Source of the DNA: Nonomuraea angiospora
Lineage (GTDB): Bacteria; Actinomycetota; Actinomycetes; Streptosporangiales; Streptosporangiaceae
NCBI RefSeq assembly: GCF_014873145.1
Contig: NZ_JADBEK010000001.1
Span: forward strand, 7,254,001-7,318,000
Direction of reading: 5' to 3'
Length of the DNA: 64,000 nucleotides
Part shown: in pieces, positions 24,935 to 33,658 of the stretch
How the letters are laid out: each line of letters begins with the position of its first letter
Position numbering within the stretch: position 1 is the stretch's first letter
Notes under the pieces: generated by a model
Seen by the model: the letters and a program-made list of their open reading frames with translations, nothing else
The model's database searches: none
Told to the model about the DNA's origin: nothing
Made by a program: the position numbers and the translations under genes

Positions 24935-26572
24935 GATGGCGACGTCCCCGCACACGTGCACCTCCACGCCGAGCCGCTGGAAGAACGCCGCCTTCGCCAC
25001 CAGCGCCTTGTCGGCCGTGGCGGCGTCGGGGGCGTAGGCGACCTGGACATGGTTGGCCTTGTGGCGGGCCATGAACTGGTCGCGGTCGACCCCGTGGTGC
25101 ACGACGTGCGCGATCGGCCACTCGGGGTTGGTGGCCGCCCACCGCCGCTCGGTCTCCTCCTCCGGCAGCTCCACGACGGAGGCGCGGCCGAGGTCGAGCT
25201 GGAGCCGGGCGTCGGCGATGTAGAGCCGGGACCAGACGATCTCGCCCGGCTTGCTCACGCCCTTGATGGTGCCGCCGCCGGCGGGGAAGTACATCGGGTT
25301 CTGCCGCCAGCTCACCGCGCCCGCGTACCCGCCGGTCAGGTGGGAGGGCGGCACGGAGCCGGAGATCTCGTAGACCCAGACGAAGTCGTCGCCGTACTGC
25401 TCGCCCCAGCGCACGTCGTGCAGCGTGGTCGCGGGGTCGAGGCCCATGGCGGTCCACACCCGGTTGGTCACCAGCGCGTCCACGGCCACGCCCTCGTCGG
25501 CCTCGTTGAAGTGCGGCAGCGGGGCGCCGTCGTAGAGCACGCGGGCGCCGTCGCGGCTGGTCACCGGCGGGCGTACGGCGTTGTTGAGCAGGCCCTCCGC
25601 CAGGTCGGATGCGGGGGTCAGGTCCTTCAGGCCCTGCTGGTACTGGATCCCGACGGCGTCGAGGCCGAAGTCGTCGGCGATCCGCAGCGCGGCGACGTAC
25701 ATCTTGAACTGCTCGCGCAGCTGCCGGTCGGTGAGCTCCGTGGCCTCGTCGGCGCCGGTGGCGAAGCGCATCCCGGCGGCGTCGAGCCACTCGCGCACGG
25801 CCGTCGCCTCGGCGTCCGGCACCTTGAGCATCTCGGCGTACAGGGCGCTCTGCGACAGCCGCTCCTTGTAGATCCCGAGGGGGTTGAGCAGCTCGTCGTC
25901 GATGATCGCGTTGTACATGCCCATGCAGCCCTCGTCGAACACGCCGATGATGGCCTTGTCGCGCAGCAGCTCCTCGGCCAGCGCGCGGCCGAGCTCGGAC
26001 TCCGGGCCGGGCGGCAGCGGGGGCAGCGGGCGGACGTGCGAGGAGTCGTGCGCGATGTGACCGGTCCGCACCCAGCTCGCCAGGCCGTCCAGGAAGTAGC
26101 GGTCGGTGAAGTCGACCGACCAGATCGTCGAGTACGCGCGGCCCATCTTGGTCAGGCCGGCGTTGAGCCCGAGCAGGCCGACCAGGCCGGGCCAGGTGCC
26201 GTCGAAGTTGGCGACGGTGAGGATCGGGCCCCGGTGGGTGCGCAGCCCGGCCAGCACGTGGTGGCTGTACTGCCACACGGCCTCGGCGACGATCAGCGGC
26301 GCGTCGGCGGGGATGGTCTTGAAGACCTCCAGGCCCATCCGCTGGCTGTCGATGAAGCCGTGCCCCTTCGCGGCATCGACCTCGTGCGCGCGGATCACCG
26401 TCCAGCCGAGGTCGCCGAACGCCGCGGAGACGGCCTTCTCCAGGCTCTCCTGGGCGGCCCAGCCGGCGACGTTGGCCGACAGGCGCAGGTCCCCGCTGGC
26501 GATCAGGTACGCGGTGCGCGGCGCCACGGGCTGCTCGGCGCGGGGAACGGGCATACGGTACGGACCGGTCAT
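24932..26572 (-). CDS. L-fucose/L-arabinose isomerase-like protein
   Basis: A 546-residue soluble protein of the FucI/AraA-like superfamily, which interconverts aldoses and ketoses using a metal ion. It starts with an N-terminal Rossmann-like domain (TAYLIASGDLRLSANVAGWA) and has the metal-site region IGVFDEGCMGMYNAIIDDEL and EADEGVAVDALVTNRVW. The C-terminal half carries a FucI_C-like barrel (GGTIKGVSKPGEIVWSRLY). The ATG overlaps the stop of the sialidase-like gene as ATGA. It is the last gene of a DHDPS-like, sialidase-like, isomerase operon. The exact sugar is not readable; identification is at superfamily level. Confidence 0.85.
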   Translation of the reverse strand: MTGPYRMPVPRAEQPVAPRTAYLIASGDLRLSANVAGWAAQESLEKAVSAAFGDLGWTVIRAHEVDAAKGHGFIDSQRMGLEVFKTIPADAPLIVAEAVWQYSHHVLAGLRTHRGPILTVANFDGTWPGLVGLLGLNAGLTKMGRAYSTIWSVDFTDRYFLDGLASWVRTGHIAHDSSHVRPLPPLPPGPESELGRALAEELLRDKAIIGVFDEGCMGMYNAIIDDELLNPLGIYKERLSQSALYAEMLKVPDAEATAVREWLDAAGMRFATGADEATELTDRQLREQFKMYVAALRIADDFGLDAVGIQYQQGLKDLTPASDLAEGLLNNAVRPPVTSRDGARVLYDGAPLPHFNEADEGVAVDALVTNRVWTAMGLDPATTLHDVRWGEQYGDDFVWVYEISGSVPPSHLTGGYAGAVSWRQNPMYFPAGGGTIKGVSKPGEIVWSRLYIADARLQLDLGRASVVELPEEETERRWAATNPEWPIAHVVHHGVDRDQFMARHKANHVQVAYAPDAATADKALVAKAAFFQRLGVEVHVCGDVAI

Positions 26573-27642
26573 GGCTGCTCCAGATCTGCGAGGGGCAGCC
26601 GGGCGAGGACGATCGCCCTGCGCTGCCAGGTGTAGGTGACAAGGAGGTCGTCGGGGGTGACGACGGCGGAGGGATAGCTGTATTCGGCGACGCCGCTGGT
26701 CACGACGCCGTCGTCACCGGGCGCGAACCCGGGGGCGGCGGCGCCGGACGGCAGCAGCCGGGGCACGGCCGGGTCGATGGCGAGCACGCCGTCGTCCAGG
26801 ACCGGCCCGGCCTGCCAGGTCAGCCCGTCGTCGTCCGACAGCGAGACGACCAGCGGGCAGCGGCTGCCCCATGACTCGGCGGCCGGGTTGTGCACGCAGG
26901 CCACCCGCCCGGACGGCAGCGCGACCACCGTGAGGCCGCTGTTGTTGTTCGGCAGGCCGGTGGGCTCGGCTGGCGTCCAGGTGCGCCCGCCGTCGGGGGA
27001 GGTCGAGCGGTAGGCCCGCCCCTCGGTGCTGCGCATCAACGCGACCGGGCCGCTCGCCCCCCACCACAGCGCGGGCTGGATGTGCCCGGCGCCGGCGAGC
27101 GCCTCGTGGTCCACGGGGATCGGGGCACGCGTCCAGCTCAGCCCGCCGTCGTCGGAGACGTCCACGAACGGGTCCCACCGGGGCGGCTCGCCCCACCGCT
27201 CCGTCGAGCCGGGCGCCAGCCAGGGGCCGCCCCCAGGAGGGAGCAGCGGAGGGTTCTTGACGGGGCCGCGGCCGCCGGACCGGTCTCCCGGGACGAGCTC
27301 GCGTACCGGCTCCCACGTGAGGCCGCCGTCGTGCGAGCGGGTGACCAGCGTGATCCACTCGGAGATGCGCGCGCCGGCCTTGCAGAACAGCCACAGGGCG
27401 CCGTCGGGGCCGCTCGCCAGCACCGGGTTCCAGTGGGCGACGTCCCGGCCCGTCTCCAGGGTGCGCACCTCGCCGCCGCGGGCCACGCGGATGCGGTTGT
27501 CGGGCGTGCCCTCTCTGGTGCCCGCGAACCACGCGACGACGGGGGTTCCGTCCACCACCGCGAGCGTGGACGCGTGGCACTGCCTCCAGCGGGGGTCGTC
27601 GACGGTCACGAACTCCCGGTGGACGCGCTCGGCCCGGCTCAT
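26569..27642 (-). CDS. Exo-sialidase-like protein (BNR propeller), cytoplasmic
   Basis: A 357-residue six-bladed-propeller protein of the sialidase/neuraminidase superfamily (BNR_2 type). Four Asp-box motifs are visible: SHDGGLTWE, SDDGGLSWT, SPDGGRTWT and SDDDGLTWQ. It begins MSRAERVHREFVTVDDPRWR with no signal peptide, so it should act inside the cell on imported material. The family also includes rhamnosidases and other hydrolases, so true sialic acid specificity is not shown. It overlaps the isomerase gene by four bases and lies 58 bases after the lyase gene. Confidence 0.85.
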   Translation of the reverse strand: MSRAERVHREFVTVDDPRWRQCHASTLAVVDGTPVVAWFAGTREGTPDNRIRVARGGEVRTLETGRDVAHWNPVLASGPDGALWLFCKAGARISEWITLVTRSHDGGLTWEPVRELVPGDRSGGRGPVKNPPLLPPGGGPWLAPGSTERWGEPPRWDPFVDVSDDGGLSWTRAPIPVDHEALAGAGHIQPALWWGASGPVALMRSTEGRAYRSTSPDGGRTWTPAEPTGLPNNNSGLTVVALPSGRVACVHNPAAESWGSRCPLVVSLSDDDGLTWQAGPVLDDGVLAIDPAVPRLLPSGAAAPGFAPGDDGVVTSGVAEYSYPSAVVTPDDLLVTYTWQRRAIVLARLPLADLEQP

Positions 27643-27655
27643 CCGGTCACCCCCG

Positions 27656-27733
27656 CCGCGATCGTCATGCCTGAGCGGTCTCGGCCGGCCGCGACCGCGA
27701 TCATCGCGCCTGAGCGGTCTCGGCCAGCCGCGC
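27656..27733. repeat. 39-bp imperfect tandem duplication at the 3' end of the DHDPS-like gene
   Basis: Two copies (27656-27694 and 27695-27733) share the core CCTGAGCGGTCTCGGCC. The gene stop (27701-27703) lies inside the copy nearest the gene; the second copy is downstream of it and shows an altered register of stops. The period equals 13 codons. Confidence 0.85.
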
Positions 27734-28585
27734 GATGCGCCGCCGCTGCTCCGGGCCGATCTCGGGAGCCGGCATGCGGAGGGCGCCCGTACCGCGGCCC
27801 AGGTGGCTCAGCGCCAGCTTGATGCCCTCCACGGTGCCGCAGAGCGCGGCCAGCACCTCGTCCACCCGAGCCTGGCTGGAACGTTCCGCGTCGGCGTCCC
27901 CGGCGGCGACGGCGTCGGCCAGCCGCGCGAACGGGTCGGGGAACGCCGACGAGAGACCCGAGACGACCCCGTTGCCGCCGCCGCGGACGACCTCGGCGAG
28001 CCTGGTGTCCGAGCCCGACCACAGCCCGGCCGAGGCGGGCAGCGCCGCGCGGTACTCGGCGAACCGGTCGGCGGCCAGGCCGCTCAGCTTGGCCCCGGCC
28101 AGCCCGGTCTCGGCGGCCATCGCGGCGAAGTCGGCGGGCTCGACGACCACGCCGGAGCGCTCGCTGAACAGGTAGCCGTAGACGGCGGCCGGACCGGCCG
28201 CCCGCGTCACCGCGGCGAAGTGCCGCAGCACGGCGCCATTGTCGGCGGGCAGATAGTACGGGGTCAGCGTGGCCAGCCTGCGCGCCCCCATCGCGACGGC
28301 GTCGCGGGTCAGCGCCACCGCCTCCCGGGTGGCCGCGGCGCCGACGTGCACCACGACCCGGTCGGGGCCGAACACGGCCAGCGCGGCCTCGGTCACCGCC
28401 CGGCGCTCGGCCCGGTCCAACGCGGGGAACTCGCCGGTGGTGCCGCACACGAAGACACCGTCGACGCGACTGGCGAGATCCGTGAAGTGCGCCTTGGTGG
28501 TGGCGTGGTCGAGCTCGCCCGCCTCGTCGAAGAAGGTCGGGACGGCGGAGAGGATCTCGGCGCGGCGCCGGGTGTTCTCTGGCAT
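27701..28585 (-). CDS. Dihydrodipicolinate synthase / N-acetylneuraminate lyase family protein
   Basis: A 294-residue (beta/alpha)8 class I aldolase. The pyruvate-carboxylate loop is VCGTTGEFPAL, the Schiff-base lysine is in LAGAKLSGLAADR, and the catalytic tyrosine is in AAVYGYLFSERSG. The superfamily includes DapA, sialic acid lyase and sugar-acid (KDG-type) aldolases. Linkage to a sialidase-like protein, sugar isomerase, transporter and GntR regulator argues for a catabolic aldolase and against lysine synthesis. It is the first gene of the three-gene operon; 132 bases separate it from the GntR gene. Confidence 0.9.
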   Translation of the reverse strand: MPENTRRRAEILSAVPTFFDEAGELDHATTKAHFTDLASRVDGVFVCGTTGEFPALDRAERRAVTEAALAVFGPDRVVVHVGAAATREAVALTRDAVAMGARRLATLTPYYLPADNGAVLRHFAAVTRAAGPAAVYGYLFSERSGVVVEPADFAAMAAETGLAGAKLSGLAADRFAEYRAALPASAGLWSGSDTRLAEVVRGGGNGVVSGLSSAFPDPFARLADAVAAGDADAERSSQARVDEVLAALCGTVEGIKLALSHLGRGTGALRMPAPEIGPEQRRRIARLAETAQAR

Positions 28586-28717
28586 GGCAAGACCTCGGTT
28601 CGTCAGTGGTTTTCCGTTGGTGAGGCGCGGCGGGCCTCGGCTGGTGATGAGGGGGTGGCAGGCGAAAGACGGCCCCGGACCCCGGGACGGTCCGGCGCGG
28701 GCGGTGGGACGAGGTGG

Positions 28718-29395
28718 CTAGCGGGCGGGCTGGGCGCGCTCCCGCTCGATCAGCGTCGCGCGGATCCGGTCGCAGGAGCCGTCGAGGTGCGACACGAGCG
28801 CGACGAGCGCGGCGTCGACGTCGCCCGAGCGGACGATGTCCCGCAGGTCGGCGTGGTCCTGCGCGACGGGGACCAGGTCACGGGCGGTGTTGGTGATCTC
28901 CAGCACCGCCGCGAACAGCGGCCGGTGCAGCGCCCACGTGGCGGTGAGCCAGCGGTTGTCGCCGATCAGGTAGAAGCCGCTGTGGAAGTCGAGGTCCGCC
29001 GCGGCGAACTTGGCGGCGTCGCGGTCGTCCGCGGCGGCCCGCATCTGCTCGACGGCCTCGTCGATCGGGGCCCAGTCGGCGGCGTCGAGGCGGGCGATGG
29101 TCTCCTTGATGGCCAGGCTCTCCAGAGCGCCGCGCAGCGAGTAAAGCTCCTGGAGATCTTTGTCGGACAACCCGCGGACGAAGACCCCCCGCTTGCGCGT
29201 CTCGACCAGCCCTTCGATCTCCAGCTGGCGAAGCGCGTCGCGGACCGGCCCGCGACTCACCCCGAACTGCTCCGCGATCCGGCCCTCGACCAGGTGCGTC
29301 CCCACGATCAGCTCGCCACGCACGATGAGCGAGCGGAGCTGGATGAGCAGCTGGTCTCCGAGCGGTGGATTACGCAGCGGATTGGTGATCGTCAC
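28718..29395 (-). CDS. GntR-family regulator (FadR/FCD subfamily)
   Basis: A 225-residue regulator. The winged helix reads LRSLIVRGELIVGTHLVEGR then IAEQFGVSRGPVRDALRQLE; the C-terminal FCD domain (EEL-type helices with metal-binding histidine in LDFHSGFYLIGDNRWL) binds carboxylic or sugar acids in relatives. It is divergent from the MFS transporter gene, with palindromic sites at 29464-29501 between them, and lies upstream of the catabolic operon on the same strand. It very probably represses the cluster until its substrate acid appears. Confidence 0.93.
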   Translation of the reverse strand: MTITNPLRNPPLGDQLLIQLRSLIVRGELIVGTHLVEGRIAEQFGVSRGPVRDALRQLEIEGLVETRKRGVFVRGLSDKDLQELYSLRGALESLAIKETIARLDAADWAPIDEAVEQMRAAADDRDAAKFAAADLDFHSGFYLIGDNRWLTATWALHRPLFAAVLEITNTARDLVPVAQDHADLRDIVRSGDVDAALVALVSHLDGSCDRIRATLIERERAQPAR

Positions 29396-29463
29396 CAGCT
29401 CTCCTCTCGTCTTCCCGCCCGAAGGTTCTTCGCCGAACGGAGACTATCCCGCACCACTCCATA

Positions 29464-29501
29464 CGGTCAACGTTAACCGCTGACCGTTGACGGTTAACCG
29501 T
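29464..29501. promoter_or_regulatory. Clustered GntR-type operators in the regulator/transporter intergenic region
   Basis: The segment holds acggttaaccgt (29490-29501), a perfect 12-bp palindrome, plus an arm pair cggtca ... tgaccg (29464-29469 and 29481-29486) and a second copy of gttaaccg at 29472-29479. The repeated half-site pattern lies about 75-110 bases before the transporter ATG and right upstream of the GntR gene, fitting control of both divergent promoters. Confidence 0.7.
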
Positions 29502-29573
29502 CTCCCAAGTAATAGTGTGCGACAACTGAACCACTGCGGAAACCTCGAAGCCGCCAGCAGAAAGGGAGGCGCC

Positions 29574-30923
29574 ATGGTCGCGACCCTTCCGAAGCCCGAT
29601 CTTCGCTACACCTGGAAGGTCACGGCCTCCAGCTTCCTCGGCAACACGCTGGAGTACTACGACTTCCTCGTCTACGGGACAGCGGCCGCGGTCGTCTTCC
29701 CCAAAGTCTTCTTCCCCGACGCCAGCGGCTTCGTGGCCACGCTGTCCGCCTTCGGCACGTTCGCCGTCGGCTTCCTCGCCAGACCCCTGGGCGGCCTCTT
29801 CTTCGGCAGCCGCGGCGACCGGCACGGCCGCAAGTCCACCCTGATGGTGACGCTCGTCGTGATGGGCCTCAGCACCATCCTCATCGGGCTGCTGCCGAGC
29901 TACGGGACGATCGGGCTCTGGGCCCCGGTCCTGCTGGTGGTGCTGCGGCTGATGCAGGGGTTCGCGGTCGGCGGTGAGTGGGGCGGCTCCATGATCATCG
30001 TATTGGAGTCGGCGCCGCCGAACCGCCGCGGCTTCTTCAGCGCCTGGCCCAACACCGGCGGCTTCTCCGCGCAGATCCTCATCACCGGCGTCTTCGCCTA
30101 CATCTACACGCTCCCCGACGACCAGTTGCTGAGCTGGGGATGGCGGATCCCGTTCCTGCTGTCGGCCGTCGTCCTCGTCGTGACGTTCTGGATGCGCCGC
30201 AGCCTGCACGAGACCCCCGTCTTCACCGAGGCCGTGGCCGGTGACAAGGCGGGCGAGCCGGACGCGGTGGAGACCGAGCGCCCCAAGCACGGCCCGATCC
30301 GGACGATCTTCGTGGACGACTGGCGCAACCTGCTGCTGATCGTCGGCCTGCGCTTCGCCGAGGCGCTGCCGTACTTCCTGCTCACGGTGTTCGCCCTGTC
30401 CTACGGCAGCAGCGCGCTCGGCCTGGAGAAGAGCCAGCTGAACAACGCGATCCTCATCGCCGCCGTGCTCTCCTTCGTCAGCCACGGCGTCTTCTCCGCG
30501 ATCTCCGACAGGATCGGGCGGCGTCCGGTCTACTTCTTCGGCGCGGTCGTGGTGTTCGTGATGGCCTTCCCGTTCTTCGCGATGCTGCACAGCGGGTCGA
30601 TGGTGCTGATCGTGCTCGGTTACGTGCTGGTGCTGAACCTCGGGCACAACGCCATCAACGCCATTCAGCCCGCGTTCTTCGCCGAGCTGTTCCCCGCCGA
30701 GCGCCGCTACACCGGCGCCGCGGCCGGCCGCGAGATCGCCTCCATCTTCGCGGGCGGCCTGACCCCGTTCGTCGCCACCGCCCTGGCCGGCGCGGACGGC
30801 GCCCGCTGGCCGCTGGTCGCCGGGTACGTCATGCTCGGCGCCCTGATCACCATGTTCGCGGTGTGGAAGGCGCCGGAGTCCTTCCGCCGCGACCTCAGCG
30901 CCACGGGCGAGACCGTCCGCTGA
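29574..30923 (+). CDS. MFS transporter, metabolite:H+ symporter type
   Basis: A 449-residue, 12-helix MFS permease of the metabolite:H+ symporter group (relatives: alpha-ketoglutarate, shikimate and proline/betaine permeases). The N-terminal block is NTLEYYDFLVYG; the loop 2-3 motif is GSRGDRHGRKSTLMV; the second-half counterpart is SDRIGRRPVYFFG. ATG 29574 is preceded by AAGGGAGG. It is divergent from the GntR regulator and most likely imports the acid or sugar handled by the sialidase/aldolase/isomerase operon. Its stop codon abuts the stop of the convergent P450 gene in TGATCA. Confidence 0.93.
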   Translation: MVATLPKPDLRYTWKVTASSFLGNTLEYYDFLVYGTAAAVVFPKVFFPDASGFVATLSAFGTFAVGFLARPLGGLFFGSRGDRHGRKSTLMVTLVVMGLSTILIGLLPSYGTIGLWAPVLLVVLRLMQGFAVGGEWGGSMIIVLESAPPNRRGFFSAWPNTGGFSAQILITGVFAYIYTLPDDQLLSWGWRIPFLLSAVVLVVTFWMRRSLHETPVFTEAVAGDKAGEPDAVETERPKHGPIRTIFVDDWRNLLLIVGLRFAEALPYFLLTVFALSYGSSALGLEKSQLNNAILIAAVLSFVSHGVFSAISDRIGRRPVYFFGAVVVFVMAFPFFAMLHSGSMVLIVLGYVLVLNLGHNAINAIQPAFFAELFPAERRYTGAAAGREIASIFAGGLTPFVATALAGADGARWPLVAGYVMLGALITMFAVWKAPESFRRDLSATGETVR

Positions 30924-32189
30924 TCAGATCCGCCAGTCCTCGACCGGCCCCTGACCGACGGGGCCGGTCGGGCTGAACCCGACGGGCAGAGCCTCCAGGC
31001 CGCGCATCCACACCGACGCCCGCCAGCGCAGCTCCTCCGGCGCCCCGAGGAGATGGACGTCGGGCAGCCGGTCCAGCAGCACCTCGATGGCCGTCTTGAC
31101 GATGATCTCCCCCAGCTCCGGCGCGGGGAACGGGCAGCCGTACTCGCCGTGGCTGAACGACATGTGCGCCCGGTTGGCGCCCACGTGGGCGTGCGCGGCC
31201 GGTCGCACCTGCGGATCGGCGTTGGCCGCCGCGAACCCGAGCAGCAGCAGGTCTCCCCTGCGCACGCGCTTGCCGCCCAGGTCGCAGTCCCGTACGGCGA
31301 AGCGCGAGGGCATGTTCTGCACGGGCGGGTCCATCCACAGCACCCTGATCAGCGCCTCGCCGACGCTGCTGCGACCGCCCTGGAGCGTCATCGAGAAGTC
31401 GTCGTCGATCAGCATGAGCCGCAGCGTGTTGCCGATCCAGTTGGCGGTGCCGGTGTGGGAGGCCGCTATCAGCACCAGCAGGTCCTGGATGACCTCCAGG
31501 TCGGCCAGCCCGGCCGGGTGCTCCAGCAGGTAGGAAGTGAGGTCGTGCCCCGGCCGGTCGCGCTTGGCGGCCATCAGCCCGCCCATGCGGTCCTGCACGC
31601 GGAGGAACCCGGCGAAGGACTCCTCACCCCCGTCCAGCATGAAGCCCAGGTCCTCGACCAGCTCCGGCAGCTCCGACTCCGCCAGGCCGTAGAGCCGGGC
31701 GATGACCTGGGCCGGAATCCGGTAGGCGTACTGGGCGATCAGGTCGGCCCGGCCGTTCCCGGCGAACTCGTCGATCAGGAGGTCGGCGACCTGCTCGCAG
31801 ATCGCGGTCAGCTCGGTGCGGTCGATGGTGTCCAGCGCGTCGCCGATGGCGCCGCCGCGCCGCTTGCGCTCGGCGCCCTCGGTGAACATCAGGGACGGCG
31901 TCCACTCCAGGTACGCCCGCGACGGCCAGTCCTCGGGGATCCGGTCCTTCAGGTTCCAGCGCCTGGGGTCGCGGCCGAAGAGCTGCGGCTGGCTGGTCAC
32001 GTGGTGCAGCTCGCGGTAGCCGGCCACGAGCCAGGCCGGCACGTCGTCGTCGAGCAGGATCGGCACGACCGGGCCGTGCTTGCGGCGCATCTCCTCGTAC
32101 GCCGCCGCCGGGTCGGCGAGGACGTCCGGCCCGTACATCCGCACGGCGTCGGCGTGGCCGGCGTAGCCGTCCAGGAGGGGGTTGGTCAC
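30924..32189 (-). CDS. cvnE: Conservon P450 (CvnE), CYP157-like without ExxR
   Basis: A 421-residue P450 as the last gene of a five-gene conservon. The haem loop is FSHGEYGCPFPAPELG, so the thiolate Cys is present. The K-helix, normally E-x-x-R, reads ALIRVLWMDPPVQN here: aligned on the following DPPVQ, the Glu is Arg and the Arg is Trp. Loss of ExxR with a Trp in place of Arg is characteristic of the CYP157 family of Streptomyces conservons. The I-helix AASHTGT also lacks the usual acid before Thr. GTG 32189 overlaps the cvnD stop as GTGA, which fixes the start. It may have a non-standard redox or structural role. Confidence 0.9.
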   Translation of the reverse strand: MTNPLLDGYAGHADAVRMYGPDVLADPAAAYEEMRRKHGPVVPILLDDDVPAWLVAGYRELHHVTSQPQLFGRDPRRWNLKDRIPEDWPSRAYLEWTPSLMFTEGAERKRRGGAIGDALDTIDRTELTAICEQVADLLIDEFAGNGRADLIAQYAYRIPAQVIARLYGLAESELPELVEDLGFMLDGGEESFAGFLRVQDRMGGLMAAKRDRPGHDLTSYLLEHPAGLADLEVIQDLLVLIAASHTGTANWIGNTLRLMLIDDDFSMTLQGGRSSVGEALIRVLWMDPPVQNMPSRFAVRDCDLGGKRVRRGDLLLLGFAAANADPQVRPAAHAHVGANRAHMSFSHGEYGCPFPAPELGEIIVKTAIEVLLDRLPDVHLLGAPEELRWRASVWMRGLEALPVGFSPTGPVGQGPVEDWRI

Positions 32190-32794
32190 GACGTGCTCTC
32201 CGGGGCCGAAAGGGCGTTCTTGCGGGTGATGTGCTCCACGAGCGTGATGAGCACGTGCTTGGACGAGGACCGCTTCCGCGCGTCGCACTCGATGAGCGGC
32301 ACGTCGGGCGACAGCGCGAGCGCGTCGCGCACCGCGTCCAGCGAGGGCCCGTCGGCGAAGCGGTTGACGGCCACGACGAACGGCATCCGGTGGTGCTCCA
32401 GCCGGTCGATGGAGTACCACGAGTCCTCCACGCGCCTGGTGTCCACCAGGACGACCGCGCCCAGGCTGCCCGCGAAGAGCTGGTCCCACACGAACCAGAA
32501 GCGTTCCTGCCCCGGCGCCCCGAACAGGTACAGGACCTTGTCCGGCGTCACCGTGATCCGGCCGAAGTCGAAGGCCACCGTGGTGGTGGTCTTCTCCCGC
32601 ACCCGGCTGGCGTCGTCGATGCCCACGCTGGCCTGGGTCATGACCTCCTCGGTGCTCAGCGGGCGGATCTCGCTCACCGAGCCGACCATGGTCGTCTTGC
32701 CCACGCCGAACCCGCCGACGACCACGATCTTCAGTGCGTCCAGGGCGGTTTCGCGCAGCGGTGCGCGTACGTCGTCAGAGGTCGTGGAGGGCAC
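32186..32794 (-). CDS. cvnD: Conservon small GTPase-like ATP/GTP-binding protein (CvnD)
   Basis: A 202-residue Ras/Arf-like protein. The P-loop is VVGGFGVGKTTMVGS, followed by the switch-region LFGAPGQERFWFVWDQLF and the base-specificity segment VVAVNRFADGP (N-x-F-x-D variant of NKxD). CvnD proteins pair with a CvnB roadblock protein and a CvnA sensor in a signalling complex related to eukaryotic G-protein systems. The gene starts at GTG 32794, overlapping cvnC by 20 bases, and is followed by cvnE with a four-base overlap. Confidence 0.95.
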   Translation of the reverse strand: MPSTTSDDVRAPLRETALDALKIVVVGGFGVGKTTMVGSVSEIRPLSTEEVMTQASVGIDDASRVREKTTTTVAFDFGRITVTPDKVLYLFGAPGQERFWFVWDQLFAGSLGAVVLVDTRRVEDSWYSIDRLEHHRMPFVVAVNRFADGPSLDAVRDALALSPDVPLIECDARKRSSSKHVLITLVEHITRKNALSAPESTS

Positions 32795-33131
32795 TGAGCA
32801 CCTGCCTCAGAGTTTCGGGATCCGGCCGCCCGGACTGGAGGGCGGCCGAAGGGTGGCGGACGGTGATGCGGCCGGTGTCCAGCAGGTCGCGCAGCAGGAT
32901 CTTCACCACGCTCACCGGCAGCCGCAGCTCGGCGGAGATCTCCACCACGGCCGTCGGCTGGCGGGTCAGCTGGAGGATCCTGACGTGCTCCGACTGCATG
33001 CCGGGGGCCGGCTCGCACTCGCTGACGATCAGGGAGACCGAGTCGAACGCGTTCTCGTCGGCGCGGGTGCGGCCGCCGGTGACCGTGTAGAGGCGGTCCG
33101 GGCTCTCCCGGTCGATCGGGCGCGGTGTCAT
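32775..33131 (-). CDS. cvnC: Conservon DUF742 protein (CvnC)
   Basis: A 118-residue DUF742 protein with a winged-helix-like fold: SPDRLYTVTGGRTRADENAF, then EISAELRLPVSVVKILLRDL and DTGRITVRHPS. CvnC proteins are conserved between CvnB and CvnD in conservons and probably link the sensor complex to output. The ATG at 33131 overlaps the cvnB stop as ATGA, so earlier in-frame starts are excluded by operon geometry. Confidence 0.94.
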   Translation of the reverse strand: MTPRPIDRESPDRLYTVTGGRTRADENAFDSVSLIVSECEPAPGMQSEHVRILQLTRQPTAVVEISAELRLPVSVVKILLRDLLDTGRITVRHPSAALQSGRPDPETLRQVLSALHDL

Positions 33132-33562
33132 GGGCGATCGCCGCTCGGCTGCGCTCGCCGCGGCGCCGCGGAGAGGAAGACCCCGATCTGCTCGACCATC
33201 TCGTTCATGTTGTGCGCGATCAGGCCCACGTCGCCGTCCTCGTCGGCCACCACGGCGAGGTGGGCGCCCTCGCCGGCCGGCACGATGAGCAGCAGCCCGC
33301 CGGCGAACTCCACCATCGCCTGCCCCGCGCCGATGCCGTCGCCGAACTCGGCGGAGGCGCTCAGCGACAGGCTCTGGATGCCCGCGGCCAGGGCCGCGAG
33401 CTGGTCGGCGCGGTCCCGCTCCAGGCCCGCGGTGACGCACATCTTGAGTCCATCCCTGGTCAGGACGAGGACGTACCTGACTCCGGGGGTCTTCTCCTTG
33501 AGGTTCTCAAGCAGCCAGTCGAGCTCGCGATCGGTGGTGCCTGCAGCGTCGATAGTGCTCAT
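33128..33562 (-). CDS. cvnB: Conservon roadblock/LC7 protein (CvnB)
   Basis: A 144-residue roadblock/LC7 domain protein, beginning MSTIDAAGTTDRELDWLLEN. The core strand-helix pattern GVRYVLVLTRDGLKM and GAHLAVVADEDGDVGLIAHN is typical. In conservons it is thought to act as a regulator of the CvnD GTPase, like MglB for MglA. It follows cvnA after a 96-base gap, the only sizeable spacing in the operon, so an internal promoter or attenuator may exist there. Confidence 0.95.
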   Translation of the reverse strand: MSTIDAAGTTDRELDWLLENLKEKTPGVRYVLVLTRDGLKMCVTAGLERDRADQLAALAAGIQSLSLSASAEFGDGIGAGQAMVEFAGGLLLIVPAGEGAHLAVVADEDGDVGLIAHNMNEMVEQIGVFLSAAPRRAQPSGDRP

Positions 33563-33658
33563 CGAAACGACGGGGCGGGCGTCCGGCGCGGGCGCCGGAG
33601 GGGCTGCCCCTGCCTCCTTACTGTGATCCGATAAGTTCCGGTGACCGACGGCGCGTGC

